From Dehalococcoidia bacterium (GTDB lineage: Bacteria; Chloroflexota; Dehalococcoidia; GIF9; AB-539-J10), in contig JAGYOV010000034.1 of the NCBI GenBank assembly GCA_018399375.1, positions 1 through 7,871 of the forward strand: a DNA stretch of 7,871 nucleotides, given 5' to 3'. Positions within the stretch are counted from its first letter, which is position 1. Each line of letters begins with the position of its first letter. The notes under the pieces are model-generated. The model made no database searches. It had not been told where the DNA came from and saw only the letters and a list, made by a program, of their open reading frames with translations. Positions 1 through 5,513 of the stretch are shown here, piece by piece. A program made the translations under genes and the position numbers.

Positions 1-989
1 CGCTGGGGAAAGGTGCTGGTGGTGAGGCAGTAGCGGCAGACCTAGCTAAAATGCCCCATTTACTTATTGCTGGAGCTACGGGCAGCGGTAAAACTGTTTG
101 CCTGGATTCCATCATTTGTAGCCTGCTCCTGTACAATAGCCCCGATGATGTTCAATTCATCATGGTTGATCCTAAGAGAGTCGAGCTGGTTATTTTTGAC
201 AGCATACCCCATTTAATTGCTCCTGTTGTGGTAGACGCCGATAAAGCTATAAAGGCACTGCGTTGGCTTACTCAAGAGATGGATAATCGCTATCGCCAGA
301 TGGCTCGAGCTGGTGTGCGCAATATTGAGAGCTATAACAAGAAGTGTGCTCCTGGAGAAAATATGCCTTTTCTGGTGCTTGTTATAGATGAGCTAGCCGA
401 TCTGATGATAACCGCTTTCGATGAAGTAGAACATACTCTTTGTCGACTGGCTCAGCTAGCTCGGGCGACGGGTATTCATATCATTGTAGCTACGCAGCGA
501 CCTTCAGTGGATGTAGTTACAGGATTGATAAAGGCTAATTTCCCCACCCGCATGAGCTTCGCTGTTACCTCTCAGGTTGATTCTCGCACCATTCTTGATA
601 TGGTGGGGGCAGAGAAACTCTTAGGGAGGGGAGATATGTTATATATGCCCACCGAAGAATCCAAGCCCAAGAGACTCCAGGGAACCTTCGTTTCCGACGT
701 GGATATTAACAAGCTGGTGTACTTCTGGGGTAGCCAGAAGAGGCAGGATATGAGGGTGGTAAATTTTGATGATGTAGCAGAACTCGTTTCGTCCGGGAAT
801 AGTAAGGTAAGCTCAGCACCTGATTCTCTCCTGGAGGAGGCGAGGCATCTTGCTTCAGAGCATGAACACATTTCTACTTCCTTCCTGCAGCGTCGCCTGC
901 GCATAGGTTATCCACGAGCATCTCGCCTTATGGAGACGCTGGCAGAAGAAGGATTAACGGGGGCATCTCATCCTCATGATGAACGCTGA
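1..989 (+). CDS. ftsK: DNA translocase FtsK/SpoIIIE, C-terminal part (5' end outside window)
   Basis: Membrane-anchored, ATP-driven double-stranded DNA pump that clears and sorts chromosome ends at the division septum. The frame is open from base 3, so the Met at 51 is internal; the 16 codons before it read as the expected run into the Walker A loop (LGKGAGGEAVAADLAKMPH). Counting from that Met, Walker A GATGSGKT is at residues 8-15 (bases 72-95), Walker B with VIDELADL near 111-118, the ATQRPS motif at 147-152, and the LLGRGDML segment at 190-197. Residues about 258-302 form the winged-helix gamma domain (LQRRLRIGY, RASRLM), which in this family reads polar DNA motifs and binds XerD. The membrane and linker parts lie outside the window. 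The tail after the gamma domain (TGASHPHDER) lacks the usual basic GSKPR-type ending. Convergent with galU, 43 bases away. Family assignment is secure; orthology to FtsK rather than SpoIIIE cannot be decided here. Confidence 0.96.
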   Translation, partial: LGKGAGGEAVAADLAKMPHLLIAGATGSGKTVCLDSIICSLLLYNSPDDVQFIMVDPKRVELVIFDSIPHLIAPVVVDADKAIKALRWLTQEMDNRYRQMARAGVRNIESYNKKCAPGENMPFLVLVIDELADLMITAFDEVEHTLCRLAQLARATGIHIIVATQRPSVDVVTGLIKANFPTRMSFAVTSQVDSRTILDMVGAEKLLGRGDMLYMPTEESKPKRLQGTFVSDVDINKLVYFWGSQKRQDMRVVNFDDVAELVSSGNSKVSSAPDSLLEEARHLASEHEHISTSFLQRRLRIGYPRASRLMETLAEEGLTGASHPHDER

Positions 990-1032
990 AAGCACTGCTG
1001 TTCCAAGAAATAGTTAATGTGTGCACAGACTT

Positions 1033-1896
1033 CTATGATTTGGGGTAGTGCAGATAAGCCCTGAGCCTCTGGCTCAGGGCGGGGTGGTTCAGTGCCAGTG
1101 CTAGCGTAGCTTCTATCCACCCCTGGATAGTGCCAGAATCGTAGTATTCTCCTTGGATTTTGTAGCCATACATACTTTGCCTCGAAAGCAGGCGTTTTAA
1201 AGCATCAGTTAGCTGGATTTCTCCTCCAATGCCTTTGGGAGTGGTGGCAAGCTCTTCAAATATATCAGGCATTAGTATATATCTTCCCATTATCGCCAGA
1301 TCAGAAGGGGCATCTGCCAGTCGAGGTTTCTCCACGAGATCCAATACCTGGCATATGTGCTCTGTTAACTCCTTAACCTTGGCCACTCCATACCTATCTA
1401 TCTCTTCTTCGTCAACCTTCCTCAGGGCAATAATGTTGCTCTGATATTTATGGAAGGCATCGAGCATTTTTTGTAGTATCCCCTCTCTCTGTTCAAAGAG
1501 GTCATCGGGCAATATGACGGCAAAGGGTTCTTCACCTACCACCGCTCTAGCAGTAAGCACTGCGTCACCTAACCCCAGTTGCTCTTTCTGGTGTACGAAA
1601 CAAATATTGGCCAGGTCAGGAAGGCATTTTATTTTCTCCAGCAGGTCATCTTTACCCGTTTTTTGCAGGATATGCTCCAGTTCTGTATCTCTGGTAAAGT
1701 ATTTCTCCAGGGCTATTTTGTCTGGAGTTGTTACTACAACTACCAGGTCCATATTGCAGGCAGCGGCTTCTTCGATTGCATATTGGATAACGGGCTTATC
1801 TATAAGAGGTAACATTTCTTTGGGGACAGATTTAGTAAAGGGCAAGAAACGCGTTCCTCTTCCTGCAGCAACAACAACAGCTTTCCGCACTTTCAT
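1033..1896 (-). CDS. galU: UTP-glucose-1-phosphate uridylyltransferase (GalU-like)
   Basis: Cytosolic nucleotidyltransferase making UDP-glucose from UTP and glucose-1-phosphate, for glycan and cell-envelope synthesis. With the start at 1896 it has 287 residues, a normal GalU length, and begins MKVRKAVVVAAG as in Gram-positive GalU. Visible motifs: nucleotide loop AAGRGTRFLP (10-19), PKEMLP (25-30), ILPDD (128-132, metal-binding Asp), VEKP (188-191, Lys190 matching the phosphate-contacting Lys of E. coli GalU), GRY (204-206), GGEIQLTDA (224-232) and YDSGT (252-256). An in-frame ATG at 1923 would add nine residues, but it lies only about 9 bases from the predicted transcription start, so 1896, with AAGGA upstream, is preferred. 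Several family positions differ: Arg13 for Leu in AAGLGTR, Asp111 for His in GLGHAV, and Ile257 where a Lys is usual. It could therefore be a sister NDP-sugar pyrophosphorylase. Divergent from the ROK kinase. Confidence 0.88.
   Translation of the reverse strand: MKVRKAVVVAAGRGTRFLPFTKSVPKEMLPLIDKPVIQYAIEEAAACNMDLVVVVTTPDKIALEKYFTRDTELEHILQKTGKDDLLEKIKCLPDLANICFVHQKEQLGLGDAVLTARAVVGEEPFAVILPDDLFEQREGILQKMLDAFHKYQSNIIALRKVDEEEIDRYGVAKVKELTEHICQVLDLVEKPRLADAPSDLAIMGRYILMPDIFEELATTPKGIGGEIQLTDALKRLLSRQSMYGYKIQGEYYDSGTIQGWIEATLALALNHPALSQRLRAYLHYPKS
1058..1080. repeat. Perfect 10-bp GC-rich hairpin inside the 3' end of galU
   Basis: GCCCTGAGCC (1058-1067), loop TCT, GGCTCAGGGC (1071-1080). It lies in the last codons of galU (the ALSQRLRA segment) and about 70-90 bases past the ftsK stop. 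Neither side has a T run, so it is not a standard intrinsic terminator, but no other terminator is visible between these convergent genes. Confidence 0.5.
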
Positions 1897-1908
1897 ATTC
1901 GTTTTCTT

Positions 1909-1913
1909 TCCTT
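1909..1913 (-). promoter_or_regulatory. Ribosome binding site deciding the galU start
   Basis: AAGGA on the minus strand, 12 bases before the ATG at 1896. The spacing is slightly long. It supports the shorter GalU over the ATG at 1923: the GGGGAG in front of that upstream ATG (bases 1933-1938) would fall almost entirely before the predicted transcription start near 1932 and so be absent from the mRNA. Confidence 0.5.
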
Positions 1914-1938
1914 CATTCACCATTCAGGGATGCTCCCC

Positions 1939-1967
1939 ATTCTATCTCTAGCTTGCTTTTTTGACAA
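1939..1967 (-). promoter_or_regulatory. sigma70-type promoter for galU
   Basis: On the minus strand TTGTCA (1967-1962), a 17-base spacer, then TAGAAT (1944-1939). Each box matches consensus at five of six bases. The predicted transcription start is near 1932, giving a leader of about 36 bases to the ATG at 1896. The -35 box overlaps, on the other strand, the -35 box of the ROK kinase promoter. Seen directly in sequence; activity is inferred. Confidence 0.72.
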
Positions 1968-1989
1968 GCCTCTCTGAGCACAGTAGCAT
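1961..1989 (+). promoter_or_regulatory. sigma70-type promoter for the ROK kinase
   Basis: Perfect TTGACA (1961-1966), a 17-base spacer, then TAGCAT (1984-1989; four of six). The predicted start near 1996 would give a leader of only about 13 bases that begins at the Shine-Dalgarno sequence itself. The TTG at 1961, which could be read as an alternative start codon in the kinase frame, is the -35 box, which argues against translation from there. Confidence 0.65.
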
Positions 1990-1995
1990 AACCTT

Positions 1996-2000
1996 GGAGG
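1996..2000 (+). promoter_or_regulatory. Ribosome binding site fixing the ROK kinase start
   Basis: GGAGG eight bases before the ATG at 2009, a textbook Shine-Dalgarno and spacing. It selects the 336-residue protein over longer readings of the same frame that begin inside the promoter. Confidence 0.85.
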
Positions 2001-2008
2001 ATAGCGTT

Positions 2009-3019
2009 ATGAACAGTCTGGAAGCGCATAGGCGTCAGGAGGACAGGCTAATTTTGGGAATAGATCTGGGGGGCACTAAGATTGCCACTGCATTGTCTAC
2101 AAGCAAAGGGGAAATCCTTTATCGTAAAGTTGTGCCTACGCCAGCATCCGATGGGCCAGAAAGTGTAATGCAGAGGATACTGGTGACTGCGGAAGAAACC
2201 CTGCGCCAGGGAGGAATCGGTGTACAACAGCTTTTGGGAGTGGGGGTCGCGGCCGCTGGCATCGTTGATGTTGCGCAAGGCAAAGTTATATTTTCTCCCA
2301 ATCTGCCTGGATGGCATGAAATACCCTTGGGGAGAATCATTCAAGGCCATTTTGGGCTACCTGTCTGTGTAGGTAACGATGCCAGTCTGGCAGCTCTGGG
2401 AGAGTGGCTCTTTGGAATGAAGAAGAAAGTCTCCAATCTTCTCTATATTACTGTGAGCACTGGGATAGGAGGTGGGGTCATTGCCAATGGGAAACTATAT
2501 TTAGGTTCGCGCGGTGCAGCAGGAGAGGTAGGGCACATGACCATAGATATCGATGGGAGAAAGTGCAGTTGTGGCAACATCGGTTGTTGGGAGACTCTGG
2601 CCTCAGGAACCGCTCTGGCAAATGAGGCGATTAGGCAAATTGCACGTGGTAGACGCACATCTATAATAGATCTGGTGAAGGGAGATGTAGCCCAGATTGA
2701 TGCTAAGATCATTTCCCTGGCAGCTGATGAGGGGGATGACCTCGCTAGAGAATTGATCTCTCTGATGGGATTTTACCTTGGAATAGGATTGGTCAACCTG
2801 GTAAATATTTTCGATCCGGAGATGATTTTAATCGGAGGAGGATTATCGAAAATAGGAGATCGGTTACTTCAACCAGCAATACGAGTGGTCCAAGAAAGGA
2901 CTTCTCAGATGGGCTCTGCTATCGTTACTATCAAGCCAGCACTGCTGGGAGACGACTCGTGTGTCTTAGGGGCAGTGGCTTTTGTTTTGGAACAACAAAT
3001 TTCCTATAGCTCAGAATGA
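2009..3019 (+). CDS. ROK-family sugar kinase, probable glucokinase
   Basis: Cytosolic ATP-dependent sugar kinase of the ROK family, most likely glucose to glucose-6-phosphate. The protein has 336 residues. The N-terminal ATP phosphate loop is DLGGTK (19-24), after a short extension of about a dozen residues. Sugar-side motifs follow: PNLPGW (97-102) and GND with the catalytic-base Asp124, then ALGE (129-132). STGIGGG (150-156) is the second phosphate-binding loop. The ROK signature includes GEVGH (172-176) and the zinc site CSCGNIGCWE (186-195), with His176 and the cysteines at 186, 188 and 193 as expected ligands. There is no N-terminal helix-turn-helix, so it is an enzyme rather than a ROK repressor. 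Glucose specificity is inferred from similarity to GlcK-type members; fructokinase or N-acetyl-sugar kinase activity cannot be excluded. It is divergent from galU, which lies downstream on the same sugar route, and its end overlaps the end of the next gene. Confidence 0.9.
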   Translation: MNSLEAHRRQEDRLILGIDLGGTKIATALSTSKGEILYRKVVPTPASDGPESVMQRILVTAEETLRQGGIGVQQLLGVGVAAAGIVDVAQGKVIFSPNLPGWHEIPLGRIIQGHFGLPVCVGNDASLAALGEWLFGMKKKVSNLLYITVSTGIGGGVIANGKLYLGSRGAAGEVGHMTIDIDGRKCSCGNIGCWETLASGTALANEAIRQIARGRRTSIIDLVKGDVAQIDAKIISLAADEGDDLARELISLMGFYLGIGLVNLVNIFDPEMILIGGGLSKIGDRLLQPAIRVVQERTSQMGSAIVTIKPALLGDDSCVLGAVAFVLEQQISYSSE

Positions 3020-3642
3020 GCCATGAGGATAATTTGTCTATTTGCAGGAAGCGATGATTGGGAGAGTGAGAGTTTCGTCTCCCTTCTCACTTCATGAACT
3101 CCCATCCTCTTTAAAAATTCATCTACGGGCTGAAGTTTATCTCGTTTCTCTGTTTTATAATGCATGGGCAAGATGATGCAGGGGTTTAACTGTTTCACTA
3201 TTTCTGTGGCAGTATCGAGAGATATTGTGGAAATTTCACCCACAGGTAAAAACAGGATATCTACGCTGCCTATTTCCTCTATTAGTTGTGAACTCAGAGG
3301 ATGCCCCAGGTCTCCTAGATGGCACAGGTTGATGCCATCTATATTAATAACATAGATAGTGTTTCCCCCTTTTATTTTCCCCGTTTCGCTATCATGGAAG
3401 GATGCGATGCCAGTGATGAATGTTTTCCCTATTTCGTATTCTCCGGGCGTCATAATTTTTCTAGGAGTTCCTGACAAACCTTCAAGGTAACTATGCCCTG
3501 GATGAGAATGGCTGATAGTTGCTATATCTACATAAGGATAGTTCAGCAGATAGCCACAATCAGGGGGACAGGGATCAACGATAATTGTTTTTTCTTTCCC
3601 TTTGATGTAAAAGCAGGAATGCCCTAACCAGAAAATCTCCAT
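3004..3642 (-). CDS. Metallo-beta-lactamase-fold hydrolase-like protein (Lactamase_B_3/UPF0173-like), function unknown
   Basis: A 212-residue single-domain protein of the metallo-beta-lactamase superfamily, no signal peptide or membrane segment, so presumably cytosolic. It opens with the LGHSCF strand (6-11) and IIVDP (20-24). Candidate metal ligands are His45, His47 and His50 in HSHPGH, His83 (FHD), Asp111 in LGDLGH (109-114) and His161 in PMHYKT (159-164). The classic motif is HxHxDH; the Asp is Gly49 here, confirmed at base level (GGG codon, 3496-3498). Asp111 and the remaining ligands are present, so a one-metal or altered site is possible. I know no proven reaction for this subfamily. 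No Shine-Dalgarno sequence precedes the ATG, and the preceding base run is short if the weak promoter at 3652-3681 is real. It converges on the ROK kinase with a 16-base overlap and diverges from pyrG; no operon partner is visible. Confidence 0.85.
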   Translation of the reverse strand: MEIFWLGHSCFYIKGKEKTIIVDPCPPDCGYLLNYPYVDIATISHSHPGHSYLEGLSGTPRKIMTPGEYEIGKTFITGIASFHDSETGKIKGGNTIYVINIDGINLCHLGDLGHPLSSQLIEEIGSVDILFLPVGEISTISLDTATEIVKQLNPCIILPMHYKTEKRDKLQPVDEFLKRMGVHEVRRETKLSLSQSSLPANRQIILMAHSEL

Positions 3643-3651
3643 CTGCCGATA

Positions 3652-3681
3652 AGAATAGCTTATTTCAGTTCATTTTGTCTA
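3652..3681 (-). promoter_or_regulatory. Weak candidate promoter for the metallo-beta-lactamase-fold gene
   Basis: On the minus strand TAGACA (3681-3676), an 18-base spacer and TATTCT (3657-3652; four of six). Only 9 bases separate the -10 box from the ATG at 3642, so the transcript would be leaderless or nearly so, consistent with the lack of a Shine-Dalgarno sequence. Chance matches are likely in this AT-rich stretch. Confidence 0.3.
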
Positions 3682-3688
3682 TCTATCC

Positions 3689-3717
3689 TTGACCACAATA
3701 CTTTGCTTGCATATAAT
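3689..3717 (+). promoter_or_regulatory. Strong sigma70-type promoter for pyrG
   Basis: TTGACC (3689-3694; five of six), a 17-base spacer, then a perfect TATAAT (3712-3717). The predicted start is around 3722-3726, leaving a leader of about 34-38 bases before the ATG at 3760. The pyrG frame stays open up to a TTG at 3703, inside this promoter, which rules that longer reading out. Confidence 0.82.
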
Positions 3718-3743
3718 AAAAGGAAACTCCTCTTTTGTTCTTC

Positions 3744-3760
3744 TTCCAATATTCTTGGAA
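3744..3760 (+). repeat. Inverted repeat over the pyrG start codon
   Basis: TTCCAA (3744-3749), five-base loop, TTGGAA (3755-3760). The last base of the right arm is the A of the pyrG ATG, so the RNA hairpin would pair up to the start codon. Six base pairs with only two G-C pairs is a weak stem; its function is speculative. Confidence 0.35.
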
Positions 3761-5397
3761 TGGCGAAATACATATTTGTTACCGGTGGTGTTGTTAGTTC
3801 TGTTGGAAAGGGCATTGCTGTCGCTTCAATCGGCACTCTTTTGAAGAGTCGTCAGATAAAGGTAGCAGCACAGAAGAACGATCCTTATCTCAATGTGGAT
3901 CCAGGAACACTATCGCCTTATCAGCATGGCGAGGTCTTTGTTACACAGGATGGCGCCGAGACCGATCTGGATTTAGGGCATTATGAAAGATTTATTGGCA
4001 TTGATCTAACCAAGGCCTCCAGTATTACCACGGGGCAAGTATACTCTTCCATCATAGAGCAGGAAAGGAAGGGCATTTTTCTGGGTGGCACCATACAGGT
4101 GGTCCCCCATGTTACCAACGAAATCAAGAGGCGCATAAAGCAGGTAGCAGAAGTATCTGGAGCTGACGTCGTTATAGCTGAAATTGGTGGTACGGTGGGT
4201 GATATAGAGGGACTACCTTTTCTAGAAGCTATTCGCCAAATGAGAAGGGATGAGGGAAGAGATAACCTTTTGTACGTTCACGTTACTTTCCTGCCACATA
4301 TCGCTGCCACTGATGAGTTAAAGACTAAACCTACTCAGCATAGCGTTAATGAATTGAGACGCATTGGCATTCAACCTGATGTCATTTTGTGTCGTAGCGA
4401 TAGGGAAATGCCCAAGGAGATAAGAGATAAGATAGCACTTTTTTGTGATGTTGACAGCGAAGCGGTTATTCCTCTTGCTACCAGTGAGACCATTTATGAG
4501 GTACCCTTGTTGCTAGAAGATGCAGGACTAGCAGATTTCATAGTGAGCCATCTTGGGCTAAAAGCAGAGTCGAGTGATCTGGATGACTGGAGGAGAATGG
4601 TATACAGGCTAAAATCTCCTAAGGAGCTCGTTAAGATTGGGTTGGTAGGCAAATACGTAGAACTCAAGGATGCTTACTATTCCATCCGTGAAGCGCTTGG
4701 CCACGCAGCTTTATTCCATGACCGTGAAGTTCAGATAGACTGGATTGATTCGGAAGAGCTAGAGGGAGGGCACTATGATAGGCTTAAAAAAGTTCAGGGA
4801 ATAATAGTTCCCGGCGGTTTCGGCTATCGCGGCATCGGAGGAATGATGGAAGCTGCAACCTATGCCCGGGTACACAAAGTTCCTTATCTCGGCATCTGCC
4901 TTGGCATGCAGGTCATGGTAATTGAATTTGCCCGTCATGTTTTCAATTCTTCCGATCCTGATTCGACTGAGTTCAACCCCACCACTCTTTATCCAGTAAT
5001 AGATCTCCTCCCCGACCAGAGGATAATTGCAGACAAGGGTGGGACTATGAGAAAAGGGAGCTATCCCTGCCAGTTGCTTCCAGGCAGCCGTGCAGCACGC
5101 AGTTATGAAGTGGTCCTGGTTCATGAACGCCACCGTCATCGCTACGAGTTTAATAATCAATTTCGCACGAGGCTCCAGGAGGAAGGGCTAGTTTATAGCG
5201 GAGTATCTCCGGATGGTTTGATAGTTGAAATGTGCGAGATTTCTGATCACCCCTGGATGGTGGGATGCCAATTCCATCCCGAATTCAGGTCTCGTCCTAA
5301 CCAACCCCATCCTCTTTTCCGCGGTTTTATCGATGCAGCCAAAGATGTGTTGATCGATGAGTCTCAGGCTCCGTTGCCCCTGCCACAGAATACTTAA
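3760..5397 (+). CDS. pyrG: CTP synthase (glutamine-hydrolysing)
   Basis: Last step of de novo CTP synthesis: UTP, ATP and glutamine give CTP; a cytosolic tetramer. The 545-residue length is normal. The N-terminal amidoligase domain (about 1-270) starts MAKYIFVTGG with the SSVGKG loop (13-18, Lys17), the NVDPG and QHGEVFVTQDGAETDLDLGH blocks, and Asp71 and Glu141 (counterparts of E. coli Mg-binding Asp72 and Glu140). The C-terminal class I glutamine amidotransferase domain (about 300-535) has the oxyanion block PGGFGYRG, nucleophile Cys380 in GICLGMQ, and the His506/Glu508 pair in FHPEF. Two small deviations: Asn40 between the conserved Lys and Asp of the KLDPY segment, and RGIGGM where RGxEGM is usual. 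The ATG at 3760 is the only Met near the conserved start; no proper Shine-Dalgarno sequence is present, only a GGA touching the ATG. Own promoter upstream; the peptidase gene follows after 116 bases. Confidence 0.98.
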   Translation: MAKYIFVTGGVVSSVGKGIAVASIGTLLKSRQIKVAAQKNDPYLNVDPGTLSPYQHGEVFVTQDGAETDLDLGHYERFIGIDLTKASSITTGQVYSSIIEQERKGIFLGGTIQVVPHVTNEIKRRIKQVAEVSGADVVIAEIGGTVGDIEGLPFLEAIRQMRRDEGRDNLLYVHVTFLPHIAATDELKTKPTQHSVNELRRIGIQPDVILCRSDREMPKEIRDKIALFCDVDSEAVIPLATSETIYEVPLLLEDAGLADFIVSHLGLKAESSDLDDWRRMVYRLKSPKELVKIGLVGKYVELKDAYYSIREALGHAALFHDREVQIDWIDSEELEGGHYDRLKKVQGIIVPGGFGYRGIGGMMEAATYARVHKVPYLGICLGMQVMVIEFARHVFNSSDPDSTEFNPTTLYPVIDLLPDQRIIADKGGTMRKGSYPCQLLPGSRAARSYEVVLVHERHRHRYEFNNQFRTRLQEEGLVYSGVSPDGLIVEMCEISDHPWMVGCQFHPEFRSRPNQPHPLFRGFIDAAKDVLIDESQAPLPLPQNT

Positions 5398-5445
5398 TCC
5401 AAGTGAAAAAGTCAGAACAATTTCCTGCTTCACGCGCGCTTTCTC

Positions 5446-5472
5446 TGTATCACTTTTATGTACGGTGATACA
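5446..5472. repeat. 8-bp dyad upstream of the peptidase promoter, possible operator
   Basis: TGTATCAC (5446-5453), 11 bases, GTGATACA (5465-5472), a perfect 8-bp inverted repeat. It ends 4 bases before the -35 box and is centred about 53 bases before the predicted transcription start, a common place for a regulator site. No T run follows it, so it is not a typical intrinsic terminator for pyrG, although a hairpin at the pyrG mRNA end is possible. I do not recognise the motif. Confidence 0.45.
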
Positions 5473-5476
5473 TGTG

Positions 5477-5505
5477 TTGACAGCAATCAAAGTTCAACTT
5501 AGAAT
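5477..5505 (+). promoter_or_regulatory. Strong sigma70-type promoter for the M16 peptidase
   Basis: Perfect TTGACA (5477-5482), a 17-base spacer, then TAGAAT (5500-5505; five of six). Only 8 bases lie between the -10 box and the ATG at 5514, so transcription should start at or within about two bases of the start codon, giving a leaderless mRNA. An in-frame TTG at 5505 overlaps the -10 box and is not a credible start. Confidence 0.75.
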
Positions 5506-5513
5506 TGTTTCTT

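Noticed and set aside
1020..1027. Palindrome TGTGCACA in the ftsK-galU gap
   Set aside because: Eight bases with no loop, no partner copy and no promoter nearby; too short to call an operator.
1514..1951. 145-residue open frame on the plus strand, antisense to galU
   Set aside because: It lies over a clearly conserved gene on the other strand, has low-complexity Ser/Thr-rich composition, and runs into the divergent promoter region. It is a shadow frame.
1961..2008. Upstream extension of the ROK kinase from the TTG at 1961
   Set aside because: That TTG is the first part of the -35 box; GGAGG with ideal spacing points to the ATG at 2009.
3060..3091. Competing short inverted repeats (GGGAGA/TCTCCC and AGTGAGA/TCTCACT) near the 3' end of the metallo-beta-lactamase-fold gene, considered as a terminator
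   Set aside because: The stems exclude each other, the loops are long, no U run follows, and the sequence is coding; probably chance in a purine-rich stretch.
3703..3759. Upstream extension of pyrG from a TTG at 3703
   Set aside because: The TTG lies between the -35 and -10 boxes of a near-perfect promoter, so it would not be in the mRNA, and the family start is MAKYIFVTGG at 3760.
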